From positions 372,001 through 436,000 of the forward strand of contig NZ_PGDQ01000003.1 of assembly GCF_003073135.1 (NCBI RefSeq): 64,000 nucleotides of DNA, read 5' to 3'. The DNA comes from Euzebya rosea. GTDB taxonomy: Bacteria; Actinomycetota; Nitriliruptoria; Euzebyales; Euzebyaceae. Below the pieces are notes generated by a model. The model made no database searches, had not been told where the DNA came from, and saw only the letters and a program-made list of their open reading frames with translations. Shown piece after piece: positions 36,966 through 45,640 of the stretch (position 1 is the first letter of the stretch; every line of letters begins with the position of its first letter). Made by a program: the position numbers and the translations under genes.

Positions 36966-37651
36966 AAGCCCTCGTCCACGATCCCCGACGCAAGGGACTC
37001 GGTCACCGACGCACGGTCCGCCGCACCCAGCGTGGAGTAGAACAGCGTCGCCGGGAAGCGTCGCAGCTCGGCCAGCGCGTGGTAGCGGTGGGCGTCGTCG
37101 ACCAGCATGAACAGGGCGACCTCGCCCTCCGGCAGCTCGTCGCCGAGCTCCTTCATCCGCTTGTCGGAGATGCCGATGTCGCGCAGCTTGGCCCACAGGC
37201 CACCGACGGCTGCCCCGAGGGCACCGCCGATCAGCACACCACCGGGCACGAACAGGCCAGCCAGCACGCCGAGCCACAGGCCGCTGGAGGCACCCTGGAT
37301 CGTGTCCAGGTCCTTGGTCTGCTGGATGCGGACCCTGCCGCCGAACTCCTTGGCGACGATGGCGGCGTCCTGCAGGCCGAGCCGTCCCTTGGTGCGCAGC
37401 CGGATGGCGGCCAGCAGGGCCTCTTGCGCCATCAGCGGGTCGCGGAACCGGAGGGCGACCACGCAGCCGTTGCCGGAGGCGATGTCGTCGGCGCGGTTCT
37501 CGTCGACCTCGGCGGGGGACAGGGTCGCCGGGCCGTCGGCCAGTCCGGCCGACGGCGTGGCCGCGGTGGGGGAGCCGTCGGGGTCGACGGTGGCAGGGGC
37601 GCTGCCACCGGCAGCGCCCGCGGGGATGTTCTCGGTGGGGTCGTAGCTCAT
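36962..37651 (-). CDS. DUF1269-type membrane protein
   Basis: A 229-residue protein. The N-terminal 55 residues are a Pro/Ala/Thr-rich, disordered-looking tail. A domain follows with FRDPLMAQEALLAA, RLGLQDAAIVAK and the glycine-zipper hydrophobic core LAGLFVPGGVLIGGALGAAVG. Then come GISDKRMKELGDELPEGEVALFMLV (split by charge) and RFPATLFYSTL. This is the DUF1269 pattern found in small bacterial membrane-associated proteins of unknown role. It lies 31 nt after copy B on the same strand and may be cotranscribed. Confidence 0.8.
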   Translation of the reverse strand: MSYDPTENIPAGAAGGSAPATVDPDGSPTAATPSAGLADGPATLSPAEVDENRADDIASGNGCVVALRFRDPLMAQEALLAAIRLRTKGRLGLQDAAIVAKEFGGRVRIQQTKDLDTIQGASSGLWLGVLAGLFVPGGVLIGGALGAAVGGLWAKLRDIGISDKRMKELGDELPEGEVALFMLVDDAHRYHALAELRRFPATLFYSTLGAADRASVTESLASGIVDEGF

Positions 37652-37682
37652 CGCTGCGGACCCTACCCCTGCCCAGGTGTGG

Positions 37683-39098
37683 CTACTCGATGGTGGAGGT
37701 CACGGCATCGTCAAGCTTCAGGAAGAAGATCCCCTCGCCGATGCCGGAGACGACGATGACGCCGGAGTCGAAGTACGGGTAGTTGGACCACGTGCCGTTG
37801 AACGTGGCGGTGTCGGAGGCCGGGTAGGTGTCGAAGAACGCGACCTCGTCCCACACGGGGGTGGCGGCGTCCAGCCCGCCCATGTCGATCACCCGCAGGC
37901 CGGCGGTGTAGTTGGACTGGAAGGCCAGGCCCTCGTGGGTGTAGTTGTTGTGGTCGATGGCCGGGGTCGCGGGGTTGCCGTCGGTGCCGTCGCGCATCGC
38001 CGTGTGGTGCAGGACGGGGTCGTCGAGGTCCGTGGCGTCGATGACGAGGGTGCGGGTGTGGGTGACGGCGCCCGCGCGCATCTCGTCGAGCTCGTCGTTC
38101 ATCAGGACGTAGCGGAAGTCCTCGGTGAACCACCCCTGGTGGGTGTACTGGGTGTCGTCGTAGCGCAGCCGCCCGATCGGGTGCGGGTTGGCCTTGTCGG
38201 TCACGTCGACGAAGGACATGTACTCCTCGGAGAACGTCGCGCAGATCTCGTGGCCGGTCCAGGCGGTGTCGGGGCCGGCGTAGGTGACGCATTGGGCGTC
38301 GTGGATGTACTCGTCGCCCTCGTAGCACCCGGCGTCGACGGGGTTCAGGGGGTCGGCCATGTCGAGCATGAACAGGCCGCCGTCGCACTCCGAGCGGATG
38401 CCGAGGCTGCCGATCGGGGTCCGCAGCTTCAGCCCGCCGCCGACGATGTAGGCGAAGTCGGTGTCGTCGTTGGTGACGACGTTGTGCTGGCTGCCGGAGC
38501 CGGTGAAGATCGCGTCGGGCAGCAGGGGGGTGCCGGCCGGGACGGCGGGGGCATCGACCAGCGCGGTCAGGTCGACGACCTGCATGCCGTGGTTGGGCGC
38601 GGACTCCGAGACGATCAGCGCGTGGTCGTTGACGGTCTTGATGTCGTGCCAGATCGCGTGCTGGGCGGCGGTGTTGGCGACGCTGCCGAGGTACTCGGCG
38701 TCGGTCCCGTCGTTGACGCGGAAGAACGCCGTGCCGTTCGCGTGCCCGATCATGGCGATCTCGGTCCCGGTCTCGGCGTCGGTCCAGCCCCACACGTCGG
38801 AGTTGCCGGAGAACACCTGACCGGAGGGGTCCATGGACAGGACGCCACCGAAGTCCGCCGACGGCCAGAACGCCAGCAGGTCGACGTTGTCGCACGCGAA
38901 GGCGTCAGCGGTGCCGCCGTCACAGGGCACGTCGGTCGTGACCTCCGTGGGGATCTCGGCGGTCGCGGCGTAGGCAGGCTTGTGGACGTGGGCGCGTTGT
39001 TCGGCCAGCAGCTGGTCGAGCAGGGCCAGGGGGTTCGCGGCGGCGATCCCGAGGATGGCGACGAGGGCGATCAGGACGGATGACGTTCGACGGGTCAT
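37683..39098 (-). CDS. Secreted choice-of-anchor-B / LVIVD-repeat protein, copy B
   Basis: A 471-residue exported protein, paralogous to copies A (21257-22696) and C (39214-40650). The signal peptide is MTRRTSSVLIALVAILGIAA. Shared blocks are SDVWGWTDAETGTE, AIWHDIKTVNDHALIVSES, GMQVVDLTALV, EYIHDAQCVTYAGPD, QYTHQGWFTEDFRYVLMNDE, HEGLAFQSNYTAGLRVID, TWSNYPYFDSG and a C-terminal GIGEGIFFLKL. Copies B and C share the C-terminal GIGEGIFFLKL, which is not in A, so they are a recent tandem duplication. A propeller-like secreted binding protein is likely; ligand and anchor are unknown. Confidence 0.87.
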   Translation of the reverse strand: MTRRTSSVLIALVAILGIAAANPLALLDQLLAEQRAHVHKPAYAATAEIPTEVTTDVPCDGGTADAFACDNVDLLAFWPSADFGGVLSMDPSGQVFSGNSDVWGWTDAETGTEIAMIGHANGTAFFRVNDGTDAEYLGSVANTAAQHAIWHDIKTVNDHALIVSESAPNHGMQVVDLTALVDAPAVPAGTPLLPDAIFTGSGSQHNVVTNDDTDFAYIVGGGLKLRTPIGSLGIRSECDGGLFMLDMADPLNPVDAGCYEGDEYIHDAQCVTYAGPDTAWTGHEICATFSEEYMSFVDVTDKANPHPIGRLRYDDTQYTHQGWFTEDFRYVLMNDELDEMRAGAVTHTRTLVIDATDLDDPVLHHTAMRDGTDGNPATPAIDHNNYTHEGLAFQSNYTAGLRVIDMGGLDAATPVWDEVAFFDTYPASDTATFNGTWSNYPYFDSGVIVVSGIGEGIFFLKLDDAVTSTIE

Positions 39099-39126
39099 GT
39101 CCGGCCGGTTCGACGGACGACTGCAG

Positions 39127-39151
39127 GATTCCTGCCCGGCGCGGGAACTTC
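39127..39151 (-). promoter_or_regulatory. Shared inverted-repeat leader element, copy B
   Basis: Minus strand: GAAGTTCC (39151-39144), 11 nt, then GGAATCC with its GGAA at 39132-39129. The spacing equals that of copy A, and the second half-site ends 30 nt before the ATG. The second shared block (GTCCGTCGAACCGG) lies at 39120-39107. Confidence 0.55.
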
Positions 39152-39163
39152 TGGTCCGGACAC

Positions 39164-39197
39164 GACGACGCCCCCGCCTGGCGCCGGGGGCGTCGTC
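39164..39197 (-). terminator. Terminator hairpin between copies C and B
   Basis: A perfect thirteen-base-pair stem, 39164-39176 with 39185-39197, and an eight-base loop. It starts 16 nt after the copy C stop and just before the leader element of copy B. The two tandem copies are therefore probably separate transcription units, each with its own promoter region. Confidence 0.75.
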
Positions 39198-39213
39198 TGG
39201 ATCGCTGGGTGCG

Positions 39214-40650
39214 CTACTGGCCGGAGGCCACGCCGTCCTGCAGCTTCAGGAAGAAGATGCCCTCGCCGATGCCCGACACCACGATCGTGCCGGACTCGAA
39301 GTAGGGGTAGTTGGACCAGGTGCCGTTGAACTCCGTACCGGGGTTGGCGTCGTCGGCCGGGTAGGTGTCGAAGAAGGCAACCTCGTTCCAGTCGGGCTTG
39401 CCGTCGTCGTTGGCGTCCTCGTCCAGGCCAGCGGTGTCGATGACCCGCAGGCCGGACTCGTAGTTGGACTGGTAGACGAGGCCCTCGTGGGTATAGAGGT
39501 TGTGGTCGATGGAGACCGTGGCCGGGTTGCCGTCGGACCCGTCGCGCTGGAACTCGGTGACGACCTGGATGTTGTCGAGGTCGGCGGTGTCGACCAGGAG
39601 GGTGCGCGTGTGGGTGACGGACGCGAGCTCCTGCTCGTCGAGCTCGTCGTTGGCGAGGATGTAGCGGAAGTCCTCGGTGAACCAGCCCTGGTGGGTGTAG
39701 GCGTCGTTGTACTCGGCGTCGGACAGCTTGATCGGGTTGGCCGGGTCGGTCACGTCGACGATGGAGATGATGTCCTCGGCGAAGTTGGCGCAGATGTGCT
39801 TGCCGCCGTGCTCATCGGAGTCGGGTGCGCCGGTCTCGGGGTAGGTCAGGCACTGCGCGTCGTGGATGTAGGCGTCACCGGCGTAGCACCCGGCGGGCAG
39901 CGGCAGGAGGGGGTTGGAGAAGTCGACCATGTTCAGGCCGGAGCTGCACTCGTCGCCCACGACGATGCCGGTGTTGCCGCCGACGATGTAGGCCATCTTG
40001 GCGTCCTCGTTGACCACGATGTTGTGCTGGGCGTTGCTCAGCGCGTAGAAGCTGGTCAGCGGCAGCGGCGAGGGGGCAACGATCGCGTCGGGGATGTCAC
40101 GCAGCATGGTCATGTCGAAGACCTGGATGCCGTGCGGGTTGGACTCCGAGACGATCAGTGCGTAGTTGTCGATGACCTTGATGTCGTGCCAGATCAGCTG
40201 GGCCGCGGCGGTGTTGGGCACCGAGCCGAGGTACACCGGGTCGAGGGGGTCGGTCACGCGGATGAAGGCGGTGCCCTGGGTGTGGCCGATGATGGCGATC
40301 TCGTCGCCGGTCTCGGGATCGGTCCAACCCCACACGTCGGAGTTGCCGGAGATCAGCCCGAGCACGTCGGCGCTGGCCACGGCGTCACCGATGACCCCGC
40401 CGAACTCGCTGGAGGGCATGAACGACAGCAGGTCGATGCCGTCGCAGGCGAACTCGCCGGCCATCCCGTTCACACACGGGATGTCACTCACCGTCTCGGT
40501 GGGGATCTCCGCGGAGGCGGCGTAGCCCAGCTTGTGGCCGTGGGCGCGCGCCTCGGCGGTCCAGGCATCGATGTACTGCAGCGGGTTGATGGCGGCGATG
40601 CTCAGCAACGCGACGAGCGCGAGCAGGGCAGTGGACGTGCGACGGGTCAT
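39214..40650 (-). CDS. Secreted choice-of-anchor-B / LVIVD-repeat protein, copy C
   Basis: A 478-residue exported paralogue of A and B. The signal peptide is MTRRTSTALLALVALLSIAA, nearly the same as in B. Blocks: SDVWGWTDPETGDE, LIWHDIKVIDNYALIVSESN, AYIHDAQCLTYPETG, AYTHQGWFTEDFRYILANDE, EGLVYQSNYESGLRVID, TWSNYPYFESG and GIGEGIFFLKL. The insert ETGAPDSDEHGGKHICANF differs from B. Asp/Asn-rich loops such as DEDANDDGKPDWNE may bind calcium. The 148-nt leader contains the shared inverted repeat, farther from the start than in A and B. Confidence 0.87.
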   Translation of the reverse strand: MTRRTSTALLALVALLSIAAINPLQYIDAWTAEARAHGHKLGYAASAEIPTETVSDIPCVNGMAGEFACDGIDLLSFMPSSEFGGVIGDAVASADVLGLISGNSDVWGWTDPETGDEIAIIGHTQGTAFIRVTDPLDPVYLGSVPNTAAAQLIWHDIKVIDNYALIVSESNPHGIQVFDMTMLRDIPDAIVAPSPLPLTSFYALSNAQHNIVVNEDAKMAYIVGGNTGIVVGDECSSGLNMVDFSNPLLPLPAGCYAGDAYIHDAQCLTYPETGAPDSDEHGGKHICANFAEDIISIVDVTDPANPIKLSDAEYNDAYTHQGWFTEDFRYILANDELDEQELASVTHTRTLLVDTADLDNIQVVTEFQRDGSDGNPATVSIDHNLYTHEGLVYQSNYESGLRVIDTAGLDEDANDDGKPDWNEVAFFDTYPADDANPGTEFNGTWSNYPYFESGTIVVSGIGEGIFFLKLQDGVASGQ

Positions 40651-40740
40651 GATGCGAGAAGCTCCTCGAGTACGGCGGCTCGGACGGACGGGCGCTGGAC
40701 AACAGGCCCTTCCTGTCCAAGTTCTGGACTCGACGCCGGA

Positions 40741-40764
40741 TTCCTTCCCGAATACCGGAACTTC
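40741..40764 (-). promoter_or_regulatory. Shared inverted-repeat leader element, copy C
   Basis: Minus strand: GAAGTTCC (40764-40757), 12 nt, then GGAA (40744-40741). It is followed by the weaker second block (GTCCGTCCGAGCC, 40689-40677). About 50 extra bases between the blocks put the inverted repeat 90 nt before the ATG, against about 30 nt in A and B. Confidence 0.5.
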
Positions 40765-40798
40765 TCCCGTTCGTCCGACGACGCGGCCGGACGCGACG

Positions 40799-42754
40799 TC
40801 AGTCGAAGAGGTGCCGGAAGGCCTCGAGTGCCTCCGGGTTGGCCATCGCGTCGGTGTTGTCGACCCGGTCGCCCTCGATGACCCGTCGCACCGCCTTCTC
40901 CACCTTCTTGCCGCTGATCGTGTACGGGATGTCGGGCACGGCGAAGACGTGGGCGGGGACGTGCCGTGGGGTCGCCGTGGTGCGGATCGTCCGTCGGATG
41001 CGGCCGATCAGCTCCTCGTCCAGCGTCACCCCGTCGGCAAGGACGACGCACAGGATGACCTCGACGTCCCCGTCGTGGGTCCGGCCGACGACGATGGCGT
41101 CGACGACCTCGCCCATCGGGTCGATCGCCCGGTAGATCTCCGCGGTTCCGATCCGCACGCCACCGGGGTTCAGCGTCGTGTCGGACCGGCCGTGGATGAC
41201 CACGCCACCCTCGGGACGCAGCTCGATGAAGTCGCCGTGGGTCCACACCCCCGGATGTTCGGCGAAGTAGGCCTCGCGGTAACGGGTGCCGTCGGGGTCG
41301 TTCCAGAAGCCGACCGGCATCGACGGGAACGGCAGCGTGCAGACGAGCTCCCCCTTCTCTCCCGGTGGCAGCGGCCTGCCATGATCGTCCCAGGCCTCGA
41401 CCTTCATGCCCAGGGCCAGGCCCTGCAGCTCCCCGCGGCGCACCGGCTTGGTCGGGACGCCGCCGGCGAAGCAGCCGATGATGTCGGTGCCGCCGCTGAC
41501 GGACGCGAGCGTCACGTCGTCGGACACGTTGGCGTAGACCCAGTCGAACTGCTCGGGGTTCAGCGGGGCACCTGTCGACAGGACCGCCTGGAGGGCCGAC
41601 AGGTCGGCCTGCTGCCCGGGGACCAGGCCCAGGCTCGCGTTGGCCGCCAGGAACTTCGGACTGGTCCCGAAATGGGTGACGCCCTCCTCCGCGGCAAGCC
41701 GCCACAGCATGCCGGCATCGGGGTGGGTGGGGCTGCCGTCGTACAGCACGATCGTGGCCTCGCTCGCCAGGGCGGAGACCAGCCAGTTCCACATCATCCA
41801 CCCACACGTGGTGAACCACATCAGCGTGTCACCGGGGTGCAGGTCGGTGGCCAGCTGGTGCTCGACGAGGTGCTTCACGAGGGTCCCGCCGTGGCCGTGC
41901 ACGATCGACTTGGGAATCCCGGTGGTGCCGGAGGAGTACATGACGAACAGCGGATGGTCGGCCGGGACCTGCGCGAACTCCGGCTCGTCGGGGCCGTCGG
42001 CGAGCAGGTCGTCCCAGCCGTGCACCGCCGGGCCGTCGACGGCCAGCCCGACGCCGGCGAAGTCGATGACGACGAGGTGGGCCAGACCGGGCAGGGCCGC
42101 CACGACGTCGGCGACCTTGTCCTGGAGGCCGTGGGTGCGCCCGCCGTAGCGGTACCCATCGGCGACGACGAGCACGGACGGCTCGACCTGCGCGAACCGG
42201 TCGACGACCCCCTGCGCGCCGAAGTCCGGGGACGTCGAGGACCAGATGGCCCCCAGCGCCGTCGTGGCCAGCATGGCCACGAGCGACTCCACGGTGTTCG
42301 GCACGAAGCCGCAGACCCGGTCGCCACTGCCGACGCCCATCGCCACCAGCGACGCCTGCACCCGGGCGACGTCGCGCCGGAGATCGCCGACGGTGAACCG
42401 GCGGGTCTCGCGACCCTCGGCAGCCGACACGACGGCCAGCCGGTCGGGGTCGCCGCGCAGCAGGTTCTCGGCGTAGTTCAGCCGCGCACCCTCGAACCAG
42501 GTCGTGCCCGGCATCGCCGGGTCGCCCATGATCGTCGTCGGCTGCTCGCTGGCGATCACCCCGCACCAGCGCCACACGTGCGCCCAGAAGCCGGGCAGGT
42601 CATCGACCGACCAGCGCCACAGGGCCTGGTCGTCGACGGTGCCGTTGGCCCCCCGTGGCAGGTCCACGGGCGCGTCGTCGGCGAAGGCGGTCAGGTTGGC
42701 GCGGTCGATCCGGTCGGTCGACGGCGTCCACAGGACGTCGGGGGAGTGGCTCAT
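40799..42754 (-). CDS. Acetoacetyl-CoA synthetase (acetoacetate-CoA ligase)
   Basis: ATP-dependent activation of acetoacetate to acetoacetyl-CoA, 651 residues, ANL superfamily. The AMP-binding P-loop is VMYSSGTTGIPKSIVHGHGG. The A5/A8 motifs include GGTDIIGCF and HGRSDTTLNPGGVRIGTAEI. The C-terminal adenylation lysine lies in YTISGKKVEKAVRR. The N-terminus (VLWTPSTDRID, FWAHVWRWCGV, LNYAENLLRG) distinguishes this family from acetyl-CoA synthetase. Likely role: use of ketone bodies or polyhydroxybutyrate products. The neighbouring genes do not belong to that pathway. Confidence 0.93.
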   Translation of the reverse strand: MSHSPDVLWTPSTDRIDRANLTAFADDAPVDLPRGANGTVDDQALWRWSVDDLPGFWAHVWRWCGVIASEQPTTIMGDPAMPGTTWFEGARLNYAENLLRGDPDRLAVVSAAEGRETRRFTVGDLRRDVARVQASLVAMGVGSGDRVCGFVPNTVESLVAMLATTALGAIWSSTSPDFGAQGVVDRFAQVEPSVLVVADGYRYGGRTHGLQDKVADVVAALPGLAHLVVIDFAGVGLAVDGPAVHGWDDLLADGPDEPEFAQVPADHPLFVMYSSGTTGIPKSIVHGHGGTLVKHLVEHQLATDLHPGDTLMWFTTCGWMMWNWLVSALASEATIVLYDGSPTHPDAGMLWRLAAEEGVTHFGTSPKFLAANASLGLVPGQQADLSALQAVLSTGAPLNPEQFDWVYANVSDDVTLASVSGGTDIIGCFAGGVPTKPVRRGELQGLALGMKVEAWDDHGRPLPPGEKGELVCTLPFPSMPVGFWNDPDGTRYREAYFAEHPGVWTHGDFIELRPEGGVVIHGRSDTTLNPGGVRIGTAEIYRAIDPMGEVVDAIVVGRTHDGDVEVILCVVLADGVTLDEELIGRIRRTIRTTATPRHVPAHVFAVPDIPYTISGKKVEKAVRRVIEGDRVDNTDAMANPEALEAFRHLFD

Positions 42755-42791
42755 CGAGCGATGAGCCTAACGGCCCGCCGCTGGTCGGGCC

Positions 42792-44249
42792 CTACCCGTA
42801 GGAGAGGACCTCGACGCGCACGGGGACGACGCCGTCGTCCATCATCTGCAGCTCCTGCGCCGCACCGTAGGAGACGTCCAGGACACGGTCGTCGGCGTAG
42901 GGTCCACGGTCGTTGATCCGCAGGTCGACCTGGTGGCCGTTGTTGAGGTTCGTGACACGGATGATCGTGTCGAACGGCAGCGTCCGGTGCGCGGCGGTCA
43001 TGCCGTACATGTCGAACGTCTCGCCGTTGGCGGTCGGGTTGCCGTTCAGCCCGGGGCCGTAGTAGGACGCGTCACCCTCGAAGGTGTCGGGGTCGTCCTG
43101 CTCCTGGTCCTGGTCGCGGGCCGGGGCAGGAGCCGGAGCCGGTGCGGGCTGCTCGGCAGGCGGCGCAGAGGCGGGCTCGGCCTCGGGCTCGTCGCTGCCG
43201 GGCTGCGTGGGGGAGGGCTGGCCCTGCAGCGCGGCGTCGAGCTGGGCGAGGACGTACTCGTCAGCAGCCGCGGGGCCACCGACGACGACACCCATGGAGA
43301 ACCGGTCGGCGTGGTCGCGGAGGAACCGCTCGCTGGTGCCGGGCAGCTTCTCGGTCGGCGGGACCAGCAGCAGGGGGGCGCCCAGGCTGGCGGCCAGCGA
43401 CCCGGCCGACAGGGCGTCGGGGAACGCCCGACCGGAGGCGAAGACCGCCGGCTGCTCGGTGGAGTCGAAGCGGGCCAGCGCGTCGCTGGCCAGGGCAACG
43501 GAGGTCTCGTAGCGGTTGTCACCCGTCACGCGGCGGGTCGCGTAGCCCAGCATGTTGAGGTGCGACTCGACGCCGTCATCGATGACGCTGTCGTCGCCGA
43601 GGATGATCACGTCGGTGGCGCCGATGATCCGCAGCGCGTCCTCGGTTTCCTCCGGGAGTGCATCGGGGCGAGTGAGCACCGTCGGGATCCGGTCGGGCGT
43701 GGCGGCCAGCGCGCCCGAGGCGACGGCGTCGGGCCAGGCCCGGTCGGGGTCGTCGTGCTCACCGAGGGCCAGCACGACCTCGCCGGTGGCGGAGGCCCCG
43801 GCAGCACGGACGATCTCGCGGGCGGTGCCGTAGCGGCTCGTGCCGGCCAGGCGGCGGGTTCGCAGGCCCATGTCGGTGAGGGTCTGCTCGACCTCGGCGG
43901 AGATCGCGCCCTCACCGCCCAGGATCCACACGGTCGTGACCCCGAGGCGCGCCAGCTCGTCGGCGACGATGGCCGGCAGCTCGTCACGACCCGTCAGCAG
44001 GACGGGTGCGTCCATGCGATGGGCCAGGGCGCCAGCGGTGAGGGCGTCGGGAAAGGCGAAGGCGGTTGCCAGGAGCGCATCGTTGGCGGAAACCCGGAAG
44101 TTCTCGCTGGCCTCGACGGCCGTGGAGATGCGGTCGGGCCCGAAGGAGCGCCTGACGACGCTGTCGGCGTGGGCGGGAAGCGCCAGCACGGACAGCAGCA
44201 ACGTGGCTGCGAGCGAGGCGCGCAGGAACGTCGTGAAGTGACGAAGCAT
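42792..44249 (-). CDS. CWB2 cell-wall-binding repeats fused to an RlpA-like lytic domain
   Basis: A 485-residue exported protein with three parts. A signal peptide ends near LALPAHAD. Three CWB2 repeats (about 33-335) include RISTAVEASENF, VWILGGEGAIS, RRLAGTSRYGTARE, RRVTGDNRYETSVAL and GVVVGGPAA. A Pro/Ala/Glu linker (about 340-390) contains runs like PAPAPAPAP. The C-terminal double-psi beta-barrel (392-485) is of the RlpA type: GDASYYGPGLNGNPTANGE, TAAHRTLPFDT and DLRINDRGPY, with the Asp of NDRGP as the likely catalytic acid. RlpA cleaves naked glycan strands. This looks like a wall-anchored septal or cell-separation hydrolase. Confidence 0.88.
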   Translation of the reverse strand: MLRHFTTFLRASLAATLLLSVLALPAHADSVVRRSFGPDRISTAVEASENFRVSANDALLATAFAFPDALTAGALAHRMDAPVLLTGRDELPAIVADELARLGVTTVWILGGEGAISAEVEQTLTDMGLRTRRLAGTSRYGTAREIVRAAGASATGEVVLALGEHDDPDRAWPDAVASGALAATPDRIPTVLTRPDALPEETEDALRIIGATDVIILGDDSVIDDGVESHLNMLGYATRRVTGDNRYETSVALASDALARFDSTEQPAVFASGRAFPDALSAGSLAASLGAPLLLVPPTEKLPGTSERFLRDHADRFSMGVVVGGPAAADEYVLAQLDAALQGQPSPTQPGSDEPEAEPASAPPAEQPAPAPAPAPARDQDQEQDDPDTFEGDASYYGPGLNGNPTANGETFDMYGMTAAHRTLPFDTIIRVTNLNNGHQVDLRINDRGPYADDRVLDVSYGAAQELQMMDDGVVPVRVEVLSYG

Positions 44250-44531
44250 GTGTGGGGGGTGGGGGTCGGGGCGCCACCGACTTGGGGGGAAGTACGGCGA
44301 CGGGTTCCGGCTCGGTGGCCGGGGCCCGTGGGGCCAGACCGCATGGCGTGCGGCCCTCCACGGGACAGGAGACCCGAGGATGCCGGTCCCCGTGCGGTCG
44401 AACCAGCCGCCCCACCCGCCCCGATGGTCGGTGTACTCATGGCCAGTGCGGAACCCTTGACCCGGCCCCTCCAGCCGCCCACTTCCGGCTCACGCGTCCG
44501 CAGCTCCCGCGGCCGCGGCCATCATGTCCCG
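44250..44531 (-). other. Long GC-rich leader of the CWB2-RlpA gene
   Basis: Part of a 332-nt gap without a convincing gene. It holds the promoter and 5' leader of the CWB2-RlpA gene and several short self-complementary segments, for example CCGCACGCCATGCGG (minus strand, 44355-44341). RlpA and Rpf genes in actinobacteria often carry c-di-AMP (ydaO-yuaA) riboswitches. I looked for that core and found only a faint similarity (GAACCCGTCGCC), so I do not call one. Confidence 0.35.
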
Positions 44532-44560
44532 CCTGTCGGGGCCCCAAACGTCCCGACAGG
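44532..44560 (-). terminator. Terminator hairpin after the universal stress protein gene
   Basis: A perfect nine-base-pair stem (44532-44540 with 44552-44560) and an eleven-base loop, 21 nt past the stop of the minus-strand gene at 44582. Confidence 0.6.
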
Positions 44561-44581
44561 CAGGTGCGTCGATCGGCGCGG

Positions 44582-44974
44582 TCAGGGCTTGACGGCCAGC
44601 ACCGGGCAGTCGGCGCCCAGCAGGATGTCCTGGGCGTTGGATCCGAGGACCAGCTTGCCCACGGGCGAGCGGCGGCGGATGCCGATGACGATCAGGTCCA
44701 CGTGTTCGTCGGTGGCGAACTTGAGCAGGTCGTCGCCGGGTGAGTTGCCCCGCACGAGCTCGCGGATCTCGAACGCCACACCTTCGCCACGGAGCCGGGT
44801 CTCGACCTCGTGGAGGGCCCGGGTGTACTCCGGCAGGAGGTCCTCGTCCCTGCCGCCACCGTGCAGGGAGTGCACCACGACCAACGTCGCCGACCGCAGC
44901 TTGGCCTCGGCGATCGCTGCCTCCAGGGCCGCCTCACCTTCTGGCGTGGTGATGAATCCGACGAGAACCTTCAT
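44582..44974 (-). CDS. Universal stress protein (UspA family)
   Basis: A 130-residue single-domain USP. The N-terminal strand is MKVLVGFITTPEGEAALEAA, and VDLIVIGIRRRSPVGKLVLG begins the ATP-binding loop, which ends GSNAQDILLGADCPVLAV. The G-2x-G-9x-G-S pattern is approximately present, so nucleotide binding is likely. GGAGG upstream supports the ATG at 44974. It is divergent from the ACT-domain gene. The family responds to starvation and redox stress; the exact role is not inferable. Confidence 0.9.
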   Translation of the reverse strand: MKVLVGFITTPEGEAALEAAIAEAKLRSATLVVVHSLHGGGRDEDLLPEYTRALHEVETRLRGEGVAFEIRELVRGNSPGDDLLKFATDEHVDLIVIGIRRRSPVGKLVLGSNAQDILLGADCPVLAVKP

Positions 44975-45168
44975 GGGTGCAGCTCCTCCAGCGTTGGCTG
45001 ATCCGGGTGATCGAGGCCGCTGACGGTATCGCGGCGTCGCCCCGCGCACCCGGCTGTTCGGCTGATCGGGCGTGGATCGTGCCGCCGTCGACGACGTCGC
45101 TGTGCCAGACTCGGGCCGCGCACGAGTCGCGGCCGAATCAGCGGTCGGGTGCGCACAGGAGGCAACCG

Positions 45169-45549
45169 ATGCACAAGGACTTCGTTCTCATTCCCGATGA
45201 CCAACCGGGTGTGCTGGCCCGCCTCGGCGAAGCCTGTGGGGCGGCGGACATCAGCATCGAGGGCATCAGCGCGTTCACGGGGCAGGGCAAGGGGGTCGTG
45301 CACGTGCTCGTCCCGGACGCCGAGCACGCGCTCAGGGTCCTCCAGGACGCCGGTCTCGACGTGCGGGCCGCCCGTGACGTCGTCGTCGTCGACATCGCCG
45401 ACCGTCCCGGGGCGATGGGCGAGATCTGTCGCACGATCGCCGACGCCGGGATCAACATCGAGCAGGCCTACCTGGCCACCGGCGGGCGCATGGTGATGGT
45501 CGTCGACAAGGTCGTCGAGGCCCGCGAGCTGGTCGGCGGCACGGACTAG
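45169..45549 (+). CDS. Tandem ACT-domain protein
   Basis: A 126-residue protein made of two ACT-like halves. The first spans about residues 1-60 (FVLIPDDQPGVLARLGEACG, ISIEGISAFTG). The second spans about 65-126 (VVVVDIADRPGAMGEICRTI, AGINIEQAYLATGG). ACT domains bind amino acids and regulate metabolism. No catalytic domain is present, so it may be a free-standing sensor. AGGAGG 6 nt before ATG 45169 fixes the start. The NAD-glutamate dehydrogenase gene follows 91 nt downstream, so a regulatory link to amino-acid catabolism is plausible but unproved. Confidence 0.85.
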   Translation: MHKDFVLIPDDQPGVLARLGEACGAADISIEGISAFTGQGKGVVHVLVPDAEHALRVLQDAGLDVRAARDVVVVDIADRPGAMGEICRTIADAGINIEQAYLATGGRMVMVVDKVVEARELVGGTD

Positions 45550-45640
45550 CAGCACGGCAACACCCCGCGTCGCCAACGACGTCGACGCGGGCCACCGCAC
45601 ACCCTGCACGGCCGAGGTGGCGGCCACTTGGAGGATCGCT

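Noticed and set aside
44250-44581. c-di-AMP (ydaO-yuaA) riboswitch
   Set aside because: Only a short GAACCCGTC-like match was found; the conserved core and pseudoknot could not be identified by eye.
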